DNA of 64,000 bases. Origin: Ensifer sp. Root278. GTDB lineage: Bacteria; Pseudomonadota; Alphaproteobacteria; Rhizobiales; Rhizobiaceae. The translations under genes were made by a program, and so were the position numbers. The stretch covers positions 138,444 to 202,443 of the forward strand of contig NZ_LMJJ01000008.1 in the NCBI RefSeq assembly GCF_001429285.1, given 5' to 3'. The notes beneath the pieces were generated by a model. The model saw only the letters and a program-made list of their open reading frames with translations. It was not told where the DNA came from and ran no database searches. This document shows, piece after piece, positions 63,501 through 64,000 of the stretch. How positions within the stretch are numbered: the first letter of the stretch is position 1; each line of letters begins with the position of its first letter.

Positions 63501-64000
63501 ATCACGGTGACGGATGGTGCTGGCCCGGCGGTCGATCCGCTTGCCGCCTCCGCCTCGCTGACGCTTGACGACCAGAACCTTGCGGACGGCTCGACGCCGG
63601 CCGGTTCGGACACGAGCAGCGGCACGATCGGCTTTACGGCCGGTTCGGATGCGATCGCGACGATCGCGTTCGGCAACACCAGCGGCCTGACCGGGGCACT
63701 GACCTGGGATCGCGTCTCAGACACGCAGATTATCGGCCGTGCCGGTGGTGTTGCGATCGTCACCCTCGACCTGGTGCGCAACGGCGACAGCGCGACGGTG
63801 ACGGCGACCCTGAACGATAACTATGCCAGCCACCCCGGCATCAACGCCGACGACCTTGCGAGCCTCGGCTCGGTCAAGGTGATCGCTGCCGATACCGATG
63901 GCGATACGGCCGAAGGCACTGTCTCGGTCTCCGTCTCCGACGACGTACCTTTGGCGTCGAGCGAAGCCGGTGGGAACGTCTCGGAAGGCACGACGATCAG
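60537..64000 (+). CDS. Large LapA-type RTX adhesin (3' end outside window)
   Basis: 1,154 residues are visible and the frame stays open to the window end. gagggg precedes ATG 60537 by seven bases. No signal peptide, as expected for type I export with a C-terminal signal. Residues about 75-150 form a retention-type module (VVHLPAGASIEKIKVVGTDI, GDAEIPRETLVAVLGENG) ending in NVAAGPDGS, where Ala144-Ala145 match the di-alanine LapG site. A GDGSASVNGIFTISDPDGLG block (about 240) follows, then, from residue 349, T1SS-143/VCBS-like repeats of about 254 residues, three complete and a fourth begun. The adhesin should be exported by 53402-58399 and released by the lapG product. Confidence 0.9.
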   Translation, partial: MATEGTTISNEAAATQAEAIEFRNAPDGKADRLVAQAATGAEGEPQLVDPATGAPVKGAETAPQTPPMPATVTADASNVVHLPAGASIEKIKVVGTDIVLEQPDGSTITIHNAALKVPTFVIGDAEIPRETLVAVLGENGINVAAGPDGSISVVSNQSSGGGFGDANADIGQAGPVIGLLPPTALEFPTLEATELLPFTLDPNDNPSIIPDGGSSDPSGILVSDRQVDEAGLASGSRAGDGSASVNGIFTISDPDGLGDVASLTINGQTFTIGGLVGQSVVGLFGVLTITAYNPATGAAQYTYELTSPVTGSGPGANVEQDRDTFNLRVTDVDGAIGTATLRVDIVDDVPSIGITDPASSNVVEGQALAGNWTLSTGADGVSTVNVTVGNTTQTLALTAGQSVVFALAEGTLTVNADKTWSFAAASNLNNAGGVNVTFSLSAADADGDTTSDSQTISITDGAGPTVDPLAASASLTLDDQTLADGSTPGSNTSAGTIGFAAGTDAIATIAFGDTSGLTGALTWDRVSDTQIIGRAGGVAIVTLDLVRNGDSATVTATLNDNYASHPGINADDLASLGSVKVIASDTDGDTAEGTVNVSVSDDVPSIGITDPASSNVVEGQALAGNWTLSTGAVTDPASSNVVEGQALAGNWTLSTGADGVSTVNVTVGNTTQTLALTAGQSVVFALSEGTLTVNADKTWSFAAASNLNNAGGVNVTFSLSATDPDGDTTSDSQTITVTDGSGPSIEAEAGTASLTLDDQTLADGSTPGSNTSAGTIGFAAGSDAIATIAFGDTSGLTGALTWDRVSDTQIVGRAGGVAIVTLDLVRSGDSATVTATLNDNYASHPGINADDLASLGSVKVIASDTDGDTAEGAVNVSVSDDVPVIGITDPASSNVVEGQALAGNWTLSAGADGVSTVDVTVGNTTHTLALTAGQSVVFTLAEGTLTVNADKTWSFDAASNLNNAGGVNVTFSLSATDADGDTTSDSQTITVTDGAGPAVDPLAASASLTLDDQNLADGSTPAGSDTSSGTIGFTAGSDAIATIAFGNTSGLTGALTWDRVSDTQIIGRAGGVAIVTLDLVRNGDSATVTATLNDNYASHPGINADDLASLGSVKVIAADTDGDTAEGTVSVSVSDDVPLASSEAGGNVSEGTTI
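61581..62342 (+). repeat. Adhesin repeat unit 1 (762 bases)
   Basis: First full unit, starting at VPSIGITDPASSNVVEG. Each unit holds two Ig-like sub-domains: one around NWTLSTGADGVST, the other around LTGALTWDRVSDTQ, and each ends in a DTDGDTAEG calcium-type turn. DNA identity with units 2 and 3 is very high by eye. Confidence 0.85.
62343..63179 (+). repeat. Adhesin repeat unit 2 (837 bases, with internal duplication)
   Basis: Second unit, 75 bases longer than unit 1 because of an in-frame tandem duplication near its start (62358-62507). Outside that insertion it differs from unit 1 at scattered positions only, for example VTDGSGPSIEAEAGT against ITDGAGPTVDPLAAS in the mid-unit linker. Confidence 0.85.
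62358..62507 (+). repeat. 75-base in-frame tandem duplication in the adhesin
   Basis: Copy 1 (62358-62432) and copy 2 (62433-62507) are identical except for the first base (atc/gtc). They encode TDPASSNVVEGQALAGNWTL plus STGA twice in a row. The repeat would add an extra pair of strands to one Ig-like domain. It is either a very recent slip/recombination event or an assembly artefact. Confidence 0.9.
63180..63944 (+). repeat. Adhesin repeat unit 3 (765 bases)
   Basis: Third unit, one codon longer than unit 1 (TPAGSDTSSG against TPGSNTSAG). A fourth unit begins at 63945 with a diverged sequence (VPLASSEAGGNVSEGTT), which may mark the end of the near-identical array. Confidence 0.85.

Noticed and set aside
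61581..63944. Repeated units that could be mistaken for a CRISPR or satellite array
   Set aside because: Units are about 762 bases, contiguous, in frame and protein-coding; there are no short repeats with unique spacers.

Overview
The window is a GC-rich stretch (clearly above 55% G+C by eye) of an alphaproteobacterial chromosome. The gene set (SapC-family protein, cyo quinol oxidase with SURF1, NnrS with a di-iron RIC protein, dodecin, an RHH_4-type regulator, a BA14K-like tail on a class A PBP) and the protein style fit the Rhizobiales, most likely Ensifer/Sinorhizobium or a close relative. That placement is inference from gene content, not from a marker gene. I found no rRNA, tRNA, insertion sequence or CRISPR array.

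Region 1 (1-20049) is the most unusual part. A giant surface/secreted protein, open at the left edge with 4,056 residues visible, carries beta-helix-like, EF-hand-like, Calx-beta-like, RTX and laminin-G-like modules and ends in a metzincin-type zinc motif. It is followed by a tight gene train: a GAF-HlyD fusion, a PqqD-like/M50 protease/HlyD fusion, a SapC-family protein, a short SecA-like ATPase and a secreted HlyD-type adaptor. No ABC transporter is present. I read this as a candidate dedicated export system for the giant protein, driven by a SecA paralogue. A CmoA-like enzyme, an ICMT-family membrane methyltransferase and an OmpR-type two-component system follow (20239-23874).

Region 2 (23911-40963) holds an MHS-type transporter, the cytochrome bo3-type quinol oxidase operon cyoABCD with SURF1, a secreted GlcG/HbpS-like protein directly downstream of a histidine kinase-FixJ-type regulator pair, an RND efflux adaptor-pump pair and an ABC exporter.

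Region 3 (41025-51814) is mixed housekeeping and stress: a class A penicillin-binding protein, NnrS plus an iron-sulfur repair protein (nitrosative stress), an HPP-CBS membrane protein with a LysR regulator, a 5-formyl-THF cyclo-ligase, dodecin, a pentapeptide-repeat protein and several small proteins of unknown role.

Region 4 (52277-64000) is a second giant-protein system, of the Lap type: a membrane protein with a degenerate GGDEF domain, TolC-, LapB- and LapC-like type I secretion components, an RHH-PAS-like putative regulator, a LapG-like periplasmic cysteine protease and, divergently, a large adhesin with an N-terminal retention module, a candidate di-alanine LapG site and near-identical repeats of about 254 residues. 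The adhesin runs off the right edge. No full LapD (GGDEF-EAL receptor) lies in the window.
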